From Solimonas sp040754295 (GTDB lineage Bacteria > Pseudomonadota > Gammaproteobacteria > Nevskiales > Nevskiaceae), in contig JBFMCQ010000002.1 of NCBI GenBank assembly GCA_040754295.1, forward strand, positions 65,234 through 129,233: a stretch of 64,000 nucleotides of DNA, written 5' to 3'. The notes beneath the pieces were generated by a model, which saw nothing but the letters and a program-made list of their open reading frames with translations, did no database searches and was not told the DNA's origin. Below, piece after piece: positions 48,062-56,346 of the stretch. Numbering within the stretch: the stretch's first letter is position 1; each line of letters opens with the position of its first letter. The translations under genes were made by a program, and so were the position numbers.

Positions 48062-48646
48062 CTAGGCCGTGCGCAGCAGCACGTAGACGGCGCCGGTGCC
48101 GCCGTCGACCGGACGCGCGCTGCAGTAGGCCAGCACGTCCTTGCGGCGGCGCAGCCAGCTGTCGAGCAGCAGCTTGAGCACCGGTCCGCTGTTGGGCGAG
48201 CGGTTGCCCTTGCCGTGGATCACGCGGACGCAGCGGCGATCCGCGTTGTGCGCATCGTCGAGGAAGCGGGTCAGCGCGCGTCGCGCCTGCTCGCGGTTAC
48301 AGCCATGCAGGTCCAGCTCGCCGTCGAGGCGGTAGTGGCCGCGGCGCAGCCGGCGCAGCACGCCGTCCTGCACGCCTTGCGCCCGATACTGCAGCGTCTC
48401 GCCGTGCTCCAGCAGCTCCGGATCGGGCTCGAGCAGCATCTCGCGCAGGACTTCCAGATCGTCGGCCTCGCGACTGCGCGCGCGCGGCTCCGGACGGCTG
48501 CGCGCCAGGACTGCGCGCGCCGGCGGCGCAATCGGCCGCACATCGCGTGTCGCCTGCCGGAACAGCGCCAGATCGTCTTCGTCCACGGCATGCGTCGCGT
48601 GCGAGCCGTGGTCCGTGGCGCCGGATTTCGGTCCGTTTCTGCCCAC
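48062..48646 (-). CDS. Smr/MutS2-domain endonuclease-like protein
   Basis: 194 residues, similar to the YdaL/SmrA/SmrB proteins. A charged N-terminal part (DEDDLALFRQATRDVRPI) leads to an Smr domain (about 110-190) with LDLHGCNREQARRALTRFL and VRVIHGKGNRS, the LDLHG and HGxG motifs of nicking or RNA-cleaving Smr proteins. GTG 48646 is preferred because AGGA lies five bases upstream; the longer frame to 48706 would collide with the divergent surE start. Confidence 0.87.
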   Translation of the reverse strand: MGRNGPKSGATDHGSHATHAVDEDDLALFRQATRDVRPIAPPARAVLARSRPEPRARSREADDLEVLREMLLEPDPELLEHGETLQYRAQGVQDGVLRRLRRGHYRLDGELDLHGCNREQARRALTRFLDDAHNADRRCVRVIHGKGNRSPNSGPVLKLLLDSWLRRRKDVLAYCSARPVDGGTGAVYVLLRTA

Positions 48647-48705
48647 GATGTCCTGTTCAAGTCGGGGAGTGCAGCTAAACTTACGCGAACACGATTCCCG
48701 CCTCA

Positions 48706-49452
48706 ATGAAAATCCTGCTTTCGAACGACGACGGCTGCATGGCTCCCGGCCTGGTGTGCCTGCGCGATCATCTGCGCACGCGCCATCAGGTCACGGTCGT
48801 GGCCCCGGACCGCAATCGCAGCGGCGCCAGCAATTCGCTGACGCTGCTCAACCCGCTGCGTGTGCAGCAGCATGCCGACGGCACGCTGTGCGTCGATGGC
48901 ACGCCGACCGACTGCGTGCACCTGGCGCTGACGGGTCTGCTCGACGATCAGCCGGACATGGTCGTCTCCGGCATCAATGCCGGCGCCAATCTGGGCGACG
49001 ACACGCTCTACTCCGGCACGGTCGCGGCGGCGATGGAGGGCCGGCACCTCGGTTATTCGGCGATCGCGATCTCGAGCGTGGCGATCTCGCCCCGGCACTT
49101 CGACACCGCGGCGCGCGTGGCGCTGCGTCTGATCGAGCGCCTCGAGGCCGCGCCGCTGCCGGGCGACACGATCCTCAACGTCAACGTTCCGGACGTGCCG
49201 TGGGACGCGCTGGCCGGCTTCGAAGTCACGCGACTGGGCAACCGGCATCGTTCGGAAGAGGTGTTCGAGTCGCGCGACCCGCGCGGCCGCACGATTTACT
49301 GGATCGGCGCCGCCGGCGCCGAGGCGGATTGCGGACCGGGCACCGACTTCCACGCGATCGCGCGCAACCGTGTCGCGATCACGCCGCTGCTCGTCGACCT
49401 GACCCGCTATGCCGCGCTCGAGCAGCTCGGCGCCTGGGCCAGGGCACTATGA
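48706..49452 (+). CDS. surE: 5'/3'-nucleotidase SurE
   Basis: Stationary-phase survival phosphatase. 248 residues. ILLSNDDGCMAPGL at the N-terminus holds the metal-binding Asp pair; VAPDRNRSGASNSLT, DGTPTDCVHLAL and SGINAGANLGDDTLYSGTVA are conserved. Overlaps pcm by four bases. Start of the surE-pcm-yqaA-nlpD cluster. Confidence 0.97.
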   Translation: MKILLSNDDGCMAPGLVCLRDHLRTRHQVTVVAPDRNRSGASNSLTLLNPLRVQQHADGTLCVDGTPTDCVHLALTGLLDDQPDMVVSGINAGANLGDDTLYSGTVAAAMEGRHLGYSAIAISSVAISPRHFDTAARVALRLIERLEAAPLPGDTILNVNVPDVPWDALAGFEVTRLGNRHRSEEVFESRDPRGRTIYWIGAAGAEADCGPGTDFHAIARNRVAITPLLVDLTRYAALEQLGAWARAL

Positions 49453-50120
49453 CGCCACTGCGCCATCCGCGTCCGCCGCCGGCGCCGTCCGCCGCGGTCA
49501 ACGCAAGGCAGCGCCTGCTCGAGGAACTGCGGCGCCAGGGCATCGACGATGCACGCGTGCTCGCGGCGATCACCAAGGTGCCGCGCCATGCGTTCGTCGA
49601 TGACGCGCTGAAGAATCGCGCATACGAAAACAATGCGCTGCCGATCGGCCACGCACAGACGATCTCGCAGCCCTACGTCGTCGCGCTGATGACGCAGGCG
49701 CTGCTCAAAGGGCGCAAGCCGCAGCGCGTGCTGGAGATCGGCACCGGCTCCGGCTACCAGACCGCAGTGCTCGCCGAGCTCGTGCCGACGGTGTTCACCG
49801 TCGAGCGGATCAAGCCGCTGTCCGAGCAGGCGCGGCGCCGGCTCGCTGACTTGCACTACCGCAACATCCATTTCGGCTACGCCGACGGCATCGGCGGCTG
49901 GCTGCCGTATGCGCCCTACGACGGCATCCTGGTCACCGCCGGCAGCGACTCGGTGCCGGCGGCGCTGATCCAGCAGCTGGCGCCGTCCGGGCGTCTGATC
50001 ATTCCTGTCGGTCCGCAGGGCGCGCAGTCGCTGACGATGATCGAGCGGCGCGGCGCCGGCGTGCGCGAGCAGAGCCTGGGCCGCGTGAGCTTCGTGCCGC
50101 TGCTGCCCGGCAAGGCCTGA
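49449..50120 (+). CDS. pcm: Protein-L-isoaspartate O-methyltransferase
   Basis: Repairs isoaspartyl damage using S-adenosylmethionine. 223 residues. NNALPIGHAQTISQPYVVAL and motif I VLEIGTGSGYQTAVLAELV are intact, with DGILVTAGSDSVPAALIQQL further on. The first 15 residues are Pro/Arg-rich and poorly conserved. Confidence 0.96.
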   Translation: MTPLRHPRPPPAPSAAVNARQRLLEELRRQGIDDARVLAAITKVPRHAFVDDALKNRAYENNALPIGHAQTISQPYVVALMTQALLKGRKPQRVLEIGTGSGYQTAVLAELVPTVFTVERIKPLSEQARRRLADLHYRNIHFGYADGIGGWLPYAPYDGILVTAGSDSVPAALIQQLAPSGRLIIPVGPQGAQSLTMIERRGAGVREQSLGRVSFVPLLPGKA

Positions 50121-50123
50121 GCC

Positions 50124-50702
50124 GTGCGCGTCTTCAGCCGCCTCTACGACTGGATGATGAGCGCGTCGCGGCATCCGCACGCGAGCTGGTATCTGGGCGC
50201 GGTCAGCGTCGCCGAATCGGCGTTCTTTCCGCTGCCGCCCGACATCATGCTCGCGCCGATGACACTGTCGCGTCCGCGCGACTGGCTGTTCCTGGCGGCG
50301 CTGACGACGCTAAGCTCCGTCGCCGGCGGACTGCTCGGTTACCTGATCGGGTACTTTCTGCTCGACGCCGCGTTGCCGCTGATCGAGCGCTGGGGTTACC
50401 TCGACGCCTACGCCGCCGCCGTGGAGTGGTTCGAGCGCTATGGATTCTGGGCGATCTTCGCAGCCGGCTTTACGCCGATCCCATACAAGGTGTTCACGAT
50501 CTCGGCGGGCGCCATGCAGATGGGGCTGCTGCCGTTCGTGTTCGGCTCGCTGGTCGGCCGCGGCGGCCGGTTCTTTCTCGTCGCGGCGCTGGTCCGCGCG
50601 CTCGGGCCGCGTGTCGAGCGACATCTGCGTCAATACGTCGACGTGATCGGCTGGGGCGTGCTGCTGCTGCTGATCGTCGGCCTGTGGGTGTGGCGCGGCT
50701 GA
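50124..50702 (+). CDS. yqaA: YqaA-family inner membrane protein
   Basis: 192 residues from a GTG. VTT/DedA-related fold with about four or five helices; VAESAFFPLPPDIMLAPMTL, GYLIGYFLLDAALPL and AGFTPIPYKVFTISAGAM (the F/GxxPxPYK re-entrant loop) are conserved. Members are thought to help membrane lipid or proton homeostasis; no precise role is known. Its position after pcm and before nlpD matches Xanthomonadales. Confidence 0.88.
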   Translation: MRVFSRLYDWMMSASRHPHASWYLGAVSVAESAFFPLPPDIMLAPMTLSRPRDWLFLAALTTLSSVAGGLLGYLIGYFLLDAALPLIERWGYLDAYAAAVEWFERYGFWAIFAAGFTPIPYKVFTISAGAMQMGLLPFVFGSLVGRGGRFFLVAALVRALGPRVERHLRQYVDVIGWGVLLLLIVGLWVWRG

Positions 50703-51493
50703 GCGTCGGGCCGGTGGCGGCGCTCGCGCTGGCCGCGCTGAGCGCCGGCTGTGCCGGCTGGTCGAGCTGGGAAGACGGCCGCGGCGGCGGCGGCAGCGTC
50801 AGGCCGAGCCGGCAGGTCGGTGCCGACGACTACGTCGTCGCGCGCGGCGACACGGTTTACTCGATCGCATTTCGCCACAGTCTCGACTACCGCGAGCTGG
50901 CGCAGTGGAACGGTATCGGCTCCGATTATCTGATCCATCCGGGCCAGGTGCTGCGGCTCAAGCCCACGGATGCTGCACAGACAGTGCCGCGCAGCGGGCG
51001 GCCGGCAGCGCCGGCGCGGCCGCCGGCGGTCGCCACGGCGCCGCCGGTCACGACCGGCTCTGCTCCCGCGGCCAGTGCGTCACGCGGCGCAGCGGAAGCG
51101 GTCGCGGCCGGCTACGAATGGGTGTGGCCGACATCGGGCAGCATCGTGCGCGACTTCGGCGACGGCGGCAGCCGCGGCGTCGACTTCGCCGGGCGCGACG
51201 GTCAGCCGGTGTTCGCCGCTGCGCCGGGCCGCGTCGTCTACAGCGGCAACGCGCTGAAAGGTTACGGCGAGCTGATCATCATCAAGCACGACGAGGTGTA
51301 TCTGTCGGCCTACGGCTATAACCGCTCGCGTCACGTAAAGGAAGGCGACGTCGTTACCGCCGGCCAGCCGATCGCCGAGATGGGGCGAGGCCCGGAGAAC
51401 AAGCCGCTGCTGCACTTCGAGATTCGTCGCAAAGGTAAACCGATCGATCCCGCCACCAAGCTGCCGGCCGGTTCGACGGCGCGCACCGACTAG
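50690..51493 (+). CDS. nlpD: NlpD-like lipoprotein, LysM and LytM domains
   Basis: Amidase activator of daughter-cell separation. 267 residues from GTG 50690, which overlaps yqaA by 13 bases. Signal peptide with lipobox LSAGC, a LysM domain (about 44-88, VVARGDTVYSIAFRHSL), a Pro/Ala linker, and an M23/LytM domain (about 140-262). The LytM zinc ligands are not preserved (SRGVDFAGRDG, LLHFEIRRKG), as in activator-type NlpD/EnvC proteins. No rpoS follows. Confidence 0.93.
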   Translation: MARLSVGPVAALALAALSAGCAGWSSWEDGRGGGGSVRPSRQVGADDYVVARGDTVYSIAFRHSLDYRELAQWNGIGSDYLIHPGQVLRLKPTDAAQTVPRSGRPAAPARPPAVATAPPVTTGSAPAASASRGAAEAVAAGYEWVWPTSGSIVRDFGDGGSRGVDFAGRDGQPVFAAAPGRVVYSGNALKGYGELIIIKHDEVYLSAYGYNRSRHVKEGDVVTAGQPIAEMGRGPENKPLLHFEIRRKGKPIDPATKLPAGSTARTD

Positions 51494-51576
51494 CCGCCGA
51501 GCGCGTGTCAATCGGGATCACTACCCAGTTTCGTGACGCGGCCTTTCAAGGCGATACGCGCCGCAAACAGCGTTTG

Positions 51577-51605
51577 TTGACGCTCGAAAACCCGCTTGTT
51601 ATAAA
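51577..51605 (+). promoter_or_regulatory. Strong sigma70 promoter upstream of the HU gene
   Basis: TTGACG (51577-51582), a 17-bp spacer and TATAAA (51600-51605): near-consensus elements with ideal spacing, one of the best promoters in the window. Start is predicted near 51612. The 51494-51576 stretch before it holds nothing recognisable. Confidence 0.65.
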
Positions 51606-51611
51606 GCGCCG

Positions 51612-51803
51612 CAACCCACATGCCGACATAGCTTTGCGGCCGTTCGCCTGCACGAACGCAGCCGCAGGGTCAGCATGAATAGAAGCGGCATGCAGCACGT
51701 CGCACGCGGGGTAGCAGAGTTACGTCACACGCAGTCCAACGCCGGTACTCCAATACGCCTAGGGTTGTCATCCGGTTCGTAGCCACTTACTGAGGGGACG
51801 CTA
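51612..51803 (+). other. Long untranslated leader or small RNA before HU
   Basis: About 190 bases between the predicted start and the HU ATG, with lower GC than nearby coding DNA and no convincing frame. A hairpin CGTTCG/CGAACG lies near 51650-51670, and GAGGGG near 51793 is the HU ribosome site. It could be a structured leader or a separate small RNA; I recognise no known family. Confidence 0.4.
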
Positions 51804-52079
51804 TTGATGAACAAGACTGACTTGATTAACGCGATCGCCGACAAGTCCGAGCTGTCGAAAGCGGACGCAGGTCGTGCGGTCGACGCCTTCTTCGAGGTCG
51901 TCGGCAAAGCGCTCAAGAAGAAGGACAAGGTTTCGCTCGTGGGCTTCGGCACGTTCATGGTGCGCGAGCGCGCCGCGCGTCAGGGACGCAACCCCAAGAC
52001 CGGTGTACCGATCAAGATCAAGGCGAGCAAAACGCCCGCTTTCAAGGCTGGCAAGGCCCTCAAGGACATGATAAAGTAA
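51804..52079 (+). CDS. HU-family DNA-binding protein
   Basis: Nucleoid protein that bends DNA. 91 residues. MNKTDLINAIADKSELSKAD, VSLVGFGTFMVRERAARQG and RNPKTGVPIKIKASKTPAFK match HU-alpha/beta; it is closer to HU than to IHF because the P-containing arm is GRNPKTG. Directly upstream of two tRNA genes. Confidence 0.95.
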   Translation: MMNKTDLINAIADKSELSKADAGRAVDAFFEVVGKALKKKDKVSLVGFGTFMVRERAARQGRNPKTGVPIKIKASKTPAFKAGKALKDMIK

Positions 52080-52135
52080 GCGTCTTTGCTGGTCCCGGGG
52101 TCGCGTGGAAGACTCGGCACCGCCGATGACAATCA

Positions 52136-52211
52136 GGGTGCTTAGCTCAGCGGGTAGAGCGTCGCCCTTACAAGGCGAATGTCGGCGGTTCGAGCCCGTC
52201 AGCACCCACCA
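52136..52211 (+). tRNA. tRNA-Val (TAC)
   Basis: 76 bases with encoded CCA. Acceptor stem GGGTGCT pairs with AGCACCC, TTCGAGCC T-loop, and anticodon loop CTTACAA with TAC at 52169-52171, flanked by TCGCC/GGCGA. Confidence 0.97.
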
Positions 52212-52270
52212 AAGTTTCTGGAAACCGCGGCATGGATGCCGCGTGCCGTCATCAGGGATGTAGATACAGC

Positions 52271-52347
52271 GGAGCGGTAGTTCAGTTGGTTAGAATACCG
52301 GCCTGTCACGCCGGGGGTCGCGGGTTCGAGCCCCGTCCGCTCCGCCA
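52271..52347 (+). tRNA. tRNA-Asp (GTC)
   Basis: 77 bases with encoded CCA. Acceptor GGAGCGG pairs with CCGCTCC, discriminator G, anticodon loop CTGTCAC with GTC at 52305-52307. It is 59 bp after tRNA-Val, so probably one transcript. Confidence 0.97.
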
Positions 52348-52360
52348 CGAACTGTAAATG

Positions 52361-52389
52361 AAGGGCGCCCTCGCGGCGCTCTTCGTTTT
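52361..52389 (+). terminator. Terminator after the tRNA pair
   Basis: AAGGGCGCC (52361-52369) and GGCGCTCTT (52375-52383) form a 9-bp stem with one G-U pair and a 5-base loop, followed by CGTTTT. Confidence 0.75.
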
Positions 52390-52962
52390 GCTGCGCCCGC
52401 TGTTCGGCGCGCTCCACCGGCGACAGCTCCTGGAGCGCACCGCCAGCCCCCGTAGACCAGACGCAATCGCCGCGCCGCGCCCGGCCGTCCACCGATCCTC
52501 ATCGGCCGCTTGATGGCTGCGCTGCTCGCGCAGCAGTGGGCAGCGCGCCTCGCGCTGCTGGCGCCGGTGCTATTGACGCCGGCACCGCACCGGGGCATAA
52601 ACGGGCACAGCGGAATCGAACATCGCGGCGTTCGCGCCCTGGCTCGTCGGCGGCGCGCTCCGGCGCAATTCCCTTCGAGCGTGCATACAGCTACGCGTTC
52701 TACGGCGTCGCGCCGGGTTGGCAGACGCAGCCGTAGGATCCGAACGAATCGGGACGCGGGGGACCGTATTCTGTCGGCGGATGTCTGACTTCCGCCGCGG
52801 TCGTCCGCGAGGGTGCGAGTGCGCGCGATCCCCACGCAGCGCTGCGGCGTGATCCCGACCGCAGCGGCCGGGCGACCGACAACGAGGAGACGGAGGAGAT
52901 GATGCATCTGATCTGCACTTGGCCGCGGCCGATCGAGCACCGCGACGACGAGGCGCGCGGCC
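52390..52962. other. Region without a convincing gene
   Basis: About 570 bp between the tRNA terminator and the DUF3450 gene. Open frames exist on both strands, but none has family-like sequence, a ribosome site or good codon pattern. A gggacgcgggggaccg-rich stretch near 52750 and a TATTCT at about 52768 might belong to the promoter of the TonB operon. It could be a decayed gene remnant. Confidence 0.4.
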
Positions 52963-53760
52963 GTGGGTGAGCGCATCCATGTACCGGCGGCGCGCGCCGG
53001 CGGCCTCATGCTGCTGTGCGCCGCCGTCTTCGCGCCGGCGCTCGCGTTCGCCCAGTCCGATCCGGTCGAGCGTGCGATCGGTACGGTGGAACAGACGCAG
53101 CGCGCCGCGGTGCAATCGCAGCAGCGCGTCGACCGGCTGGACGATCAGACGCGGCAGATGCTCGAGCGCTATCGCGCCGCGCTGTGGCAGGCGCAGCAGC
53201 TCGAGGTCTACACCGCGCAGATCGAGGAGCTGGCGCAGGCACAGGCCGGCGACCGCGAGTCGCTGAGCCGGCAGCTCGAGGAGATGGAGCGCGTCGAGCG
53301 CGAGCTGCTGCCGCTGATGCTGCGCATGATCGAGAGCCTGGAGTCTTTCGTCGAGCTCGATCTGCCGTTCCTGCAGCAGGAGCGCCGCGGACGCGTCGCC
53401 GAGCTGCGGCGGATGATGGCCGACCCGGAAGTGGGAACCGCCGACCGGTTCCGCCGCATCCTCGACGCCTATCGCATCGAGATGGAGTACGGCAACGGCT
53501 TCGGCGCCGAGCGCGTGGAGATCGAAGGCCGCCTGATGGATCAATTGCGCATCGGCCGCACCGCGCTGTTCGCCGTTGCGCTCGACGCCGATTCGGCGCT
53601 GCGCTGGAACGCGCAGCGCGCGGGCTGGGATCCGCTGGATGCTCGCTACGTCGCACCGCTGCGCGAGGGGCTCAAGATCGCGCGCGAGACCGCGGCGCCG
53701 AGCCTGCTGGTGCTGCCGATGCCGACGGCGACTGCCGTGAATGCGGGAACTGCGCCATGA
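52963..53760 (+). CDS. DUF3450 periplasmic coiled-coil protein
   Basis: 265 residues from a GTG. A signal peptide (about 10-30, ending ALAFA-Q) is followed by a long coiled coil (about 35-110) and a conserved C-terminal part with LPFLQQERRGRVAELRRMM and RILDAYRIEMEYGN. DUF3450 genes are known as the first gene of TtpC-type TonB systems. It overlaps the next gene by four bases. Its exact role is unknown; a periplasmic partner of TtpC is likely (inference). Confidence 0.88.
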   Translation: MGERIHVPAARAGGLMLLCAAVFAPALAFAQSDPVERAIGTVEQTQRAAVQSQQRVDRLDDQTRQMLERYRAALWQAQQLEVYTAQIEELAQAQAGDRESLSRQLEEMERVERELLPLMLRMIESLESFVELDLPFLQQERRGRVAELRRMMADPEVGTADRFRRILDAYRIEMEYGNGFGAERVEIEGRLMDQLRIGRTALFAVALDADSALRWNAQRAGWDPLDARYVAPLREGLKIARETAAPSLLVLPMPTATAVNAGTAP

Positions 53761-55106
53761 AGCGCGGGATCGTCGCCATCGCAATGCTCGGCGCATGCGC
53801 ATGCGCACGGGCGCAGGGTACCGGGCTCGACAAGCTGCTCGAGCAGGTTCGCGAGAGCCAGTCGCAGTCCGCCCGCATCAACCAGGAACGCGAGCAGCGT
53901 TTTCTGCGCAACAAGAACGAGCAGGCGCAGCTGCTGCAGGAGGCCGAGCGGGATCTCGCCGCGGCCAAGGCGCGGGCCGACGCGGCGCGCAGCCGTTTCG
54001 ACGCGCGGCAGCGCGAGATCGCCGCGCTGAAAGCGCAGCTGCAGCAGCGCGCCGGTGATTACATCCAGGTCAACGCCGCCGTGCGCCAGCTCGCCGGCGA
54101 GTTTCGCGCGGCTGCCGCCGATTCGCTGGTCACTGCGCAGTTTCCAGAGCGCATGGCGTTCCTGGAAACGCTTGCGGCGAGTCGCGATCTGCCCAGCGTC
54201 GCGGAGCTCGAGGAGCTATGGTTCACGCTGCAGCAACAGATGACCGAGGGCGGCAAGGTCGTCTCGTTTCCCGCCGAGATCGTCGACGAGGAGGGCGTGC
54301 GGAAGAATGCCGAGGTGACCCGCGTCGGCACGTTCACCGCGTTCGCCGACGGCCGCTACCTGGCGGTTACGGGCAATGGCACGCAGCTGATGGCCTTGCC
54401 GCGCCAGCCGGCGTGGCGCCTGCGCAACGTCGCCGCCGAGTTCGAGGAGAGCGACGAGCCGGTGGCGCCTGCGCTGGTCGATCCGTCGCGCGGCAGTCTG
54501 CTGCTGATCGAGGGCGAACGGCCGACGCTCGCCGAGCGCATCCGTCAAGGCGGCCTGGTCGGCTACGTGATCATCGCGATCGGCGTCGTCGGTCTGCTGC
54601 TGGCGCTGGGGCAGATGGCGTATCTGGAGGTCGTCGGCCGGCGCGTGCGCGCGCAGCTCAAGAACCTGAATCTGCCGCGCGCCGACAATCCGCTCGGCCG
54701 CGTGCTGCGCGTCTTCGGCGAGGATCCGGCCCAGCACGGTGACGATCCCGAACTGCTCGAGCTGCGTCTGTCCGAAGCGGTGCTGCGCGAGATGCCGCCG
54801 CTGGAGCGCGCGCAGTCGATCCTGCGCCTGTTCGCCGCGGCGGCGCCGCTGCTCGGGCTGCTGGGCACCGTGACCGGCATGATCGTGACGTTCCAGACGA
54901 TCACCGTGTTCGGCACCGGCGATCCCAAGCTGATGGCGGACGGCATCTCGCAGGCGCTGGTCACGACCGTCGAAGGCCTTACCGTCGCCGTGCCGCTGCT
55001 GTTCATCAACGCGCTGCTCGTGACCCGCTCCCGTGCACTGGTGCAGATTCTCGACGAGCAGTCGGCAGGGCTGCTGGCGCAGCGCCTGGAGTCGCAGCGT
55101 GCTTGA
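53757..55106 (+). CDS. ttpC: TtpC-like MotA/TolQ/ExbB proton channel protein
   Basis: 449 residues. A signal-like N-terminus (about 1-20), a periplasmic coiled coil (about 30-105) and a beta-rich segment (to about 255) precede an ExbB domain with helices near 270-290, 365-385 and 400-425. The ExbB core reads AAAPLLGLLGTVTGMIVTFQ and SQALVTTVEGLTVAVPLLF. This long form is TtpC, first described for the Vibrio TonB2 system, where it is essential for transport. Overlaps exbB by 8 bases. Confidence 0.9.
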   Translation: MKRGIVAIAMLGACACARAQGTGLDKLLEQVRESQSQSARINQEREQRFLRNKNEQAQLLQEAERDLAAAKARADAARSRFDARQREIAALKAQLQQRAGDYIQVNAAVRQLAGEFRAAAADSLVTAQFPERMAFLETLAASRDLPSVAELEELWFTLQQQMTEGGKVVSFPAEIVDEEGVRKNAEVTRVGTFTAFADGRYLAVTGNGTQLMALPRQPAWRLRNVAAEFEESDEPVAPALVDPSRGSLLLIEGERPTLAERIRQGGLVGYVIIAIGVVGLLLALGQMAYLEVVGRRVRAQLKNLNLPRADNPLGRVLRVFGEDPAQHGDDPELLELRLSEAVLREMPPLERAQSILRLFAAAAPLLGLLGTVTGMIVTFQTITVFGTGDPKLMADGISQALVTTVEGLTVAVPLLFINALLVTRSRALVQILDEQSAGLLAQRLESQRA

Positions 55107-55638
55107 CGCACTCCTGCAGGTCGTGCTGTGGCCGCTGCAGCCGGTGCAGCAGTTCATGGCCGCCGGCGGCTTCGTGCTGTGGTGGATCTTCATCGCAGCC
55201 GTGGCGCTGTGGACGCTGATCCTCGAGCGCTACTGGTATTTCCGGCGCGTGTGGCCGCGCCGGCGCAGCGACGCGCGCAACGTCTGGCTCGCGCGCGGCG
55301 AGCGCCGCTCGTGGACCGCGCGGCGCATCCGTGAGGCGCTGATCTCGCAGCAGGCGGCGTCCATGAGCATGACGCTGCCGCTGATCCAGGTGCTGATCTC
55401 GCTGTGCCCGCTGCTCGGTCTGCTCGGCACCGTCACCGGCATGATCGAGGTGTTCGACGTGATGGCGCTCAAGGGCACCTCGGACGCGCGGGCGATGGCC
55501 GCCGGCGTCTCCCGGGCGACGATTCCGACGATGGCCGGCATGGTGGTCGGCCTGTCGGGATTGCTGTCGATCAACCGCTTCCGCCAGCGCGTGAAGGTCG
55601 AAACGGAGCGGCTCGGCGACGAGCTGGCGTACACATGA
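55099..55638 (+). CDS. exbB: Biopolymer transport protein ExbB
   Basis: Short form of the proton channel, 179 residues from GTG 55099. Three membrane helices (about 18-38, 95-115 and 135-155); SLCPLLGLLGTVTGMIEVF and GVSRATIPTMAGMVVGLSG are the ExbB/TolQ core. It presumably forms the pentamer around ExbD in the inner membrane. Overlaps exbD by four bases. Confidence 0.92.
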   Translation: MLDALLQVVLWPLQPVQQFMAAGGFVLWWIFIAAVALWTLILERYWYFRRVWPRRRSDARNVWLARGERRSWTARRIREALISQQAASMSMTLPLIQVLISLCPLLGLLGTVTGMIEVFDVMALKGTSDARAMAAGVSRATIPTMAGMVVGLSGLLSINRFRQRVKVETERLGDELAYT

Positions 55639-56039
55639 AAGTCCGCCGTCACGCGATCCCGCCGGAAGACACCGGCATCGATCTCACGCCGATGCTCGAC
55701 GTGATCTTCATCATGCTGATCTTCTTCATCGTCACGACGACATTCGTGCGCGAAGCCGGCATCAAGGTCAACCGGCCCGCGGCGGAGACCGCGGTGAAGC
55801 AGGAGCAGAGCAACATCCTCGTGGCGATCTCGCCGGAGGGTGAGATCTGGATCGACCGCCAGCGCGTCGACATCCGCGAGCTGCGCGGGCTGATCCAGAA
55901 GCTCAAATCCGAGAACCCCGAAGCCGCGGTGATCATCCAGGCCGACCGCGATGCGCGCGCCGGCCTGCTGGTCCAGGCGATGGACCAGGCGCGGCTCGCC
56001 GGCGTGCGCGACGTCGCGGTCGCGGCGGAGCAGCCGTGA
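55635..56039 (+). CDS. exbD: Biopolymer transport protein ExbD
   Basis: 134 residues. IDLTPMLDVIFIMLIFFIV is the single membrane helix with the essential proton-carrying aspartate (Asp22). The periplasmic domain follows (NILVAISPEGEIWIDRQRVD, VIIQADRDARAGLLVQAMDQ). Overlaps the next gene by four bases. Confidence 0.94.
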   Translation: MKVRRHAIPPEDTGIDLTPMLDVIFIMLIFFIVTTTFVREAGIKVNRPAAETAVKQEQSNILVAISPEGEIWIDRQRVDIRELRGLIQKLKSENPEAAVIIQADRDARAGLLVQAMDQARLAGVRDVAVAAEQP

Positions 56040-56341
56040 CCGCCCGGCTGGTCGTGTACGCGCTGGCTCTGGCCGCCGCGCTGGCGTGGACCTGGTGGCG
56101 CACGCGCGAGCCGGCGCCGATCGAGATCGTCGTCGTGCGCGAGGGCCTGGTCGCGGTCGGCGGCGAGACCCTCGAGCTCTCGCAGCTGGGTCCGCAGATC
56201 GCCGCGCGGCTGGAGCGCAGCCCGCGCCCGCGCGTGCTCGTCGCGGTCGACGGCAACGCGCCCAGCGTCATGCTGATTCCGGTGCTCAACGCGCTGGATG
56301 CGAACGGCGTGCACGACGTCGAGGTCGTCACGATTCCCTGA
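56036..56341 (+). CDS. Reduced ExbD-like protein without the membrane aspartate
   Basis: 101 residues from GTG 56036. One N-terminal helix (about 4-21, LVVYALALAAALAWTWW) contains no acidic residue. The rest (about 28-101) follows the ExbD periplasmic pattern: strand, GLVAVGGETLELSQL, RPRVLVAVDGNAPSVMLIPV, LNALDANGVHDVEVV. By this pattern it is a paralogue of the preceding ExbD that lost the proton-conducting segment. The homology is judged by eye and could be wrong. It sits between exbD and tonB with tight spacing, so it is probably part of the complex. Confidence 0.75.
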   Translation: MTARLVVYALALAAALAWTWWRTREPAPIEIVVVREGLVAVGGETLELSQLGPQIAARLERSPRPRVLVAVDGNAPSVMLIPVLNALDANGVHDVEVVTIP

Positions 56342-56346
56342 GCTCA

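Noticed and set aside
50690..51493. Active M23 peptidase.
   Set aside because: The zinc-binding His and Asp positions are not conserved, matching non-catalytic NlpD/EnvC activators.
52290..53009. A 239-residue minus-strand frame, including GADGARTRDPRRDRPVF, and a similar frame at 52199-52492.
   Set aside because: This peptide is the well-known false protein from reading the antisense of tRNA-Asp. No family-like sequence elsewhere in the frame.
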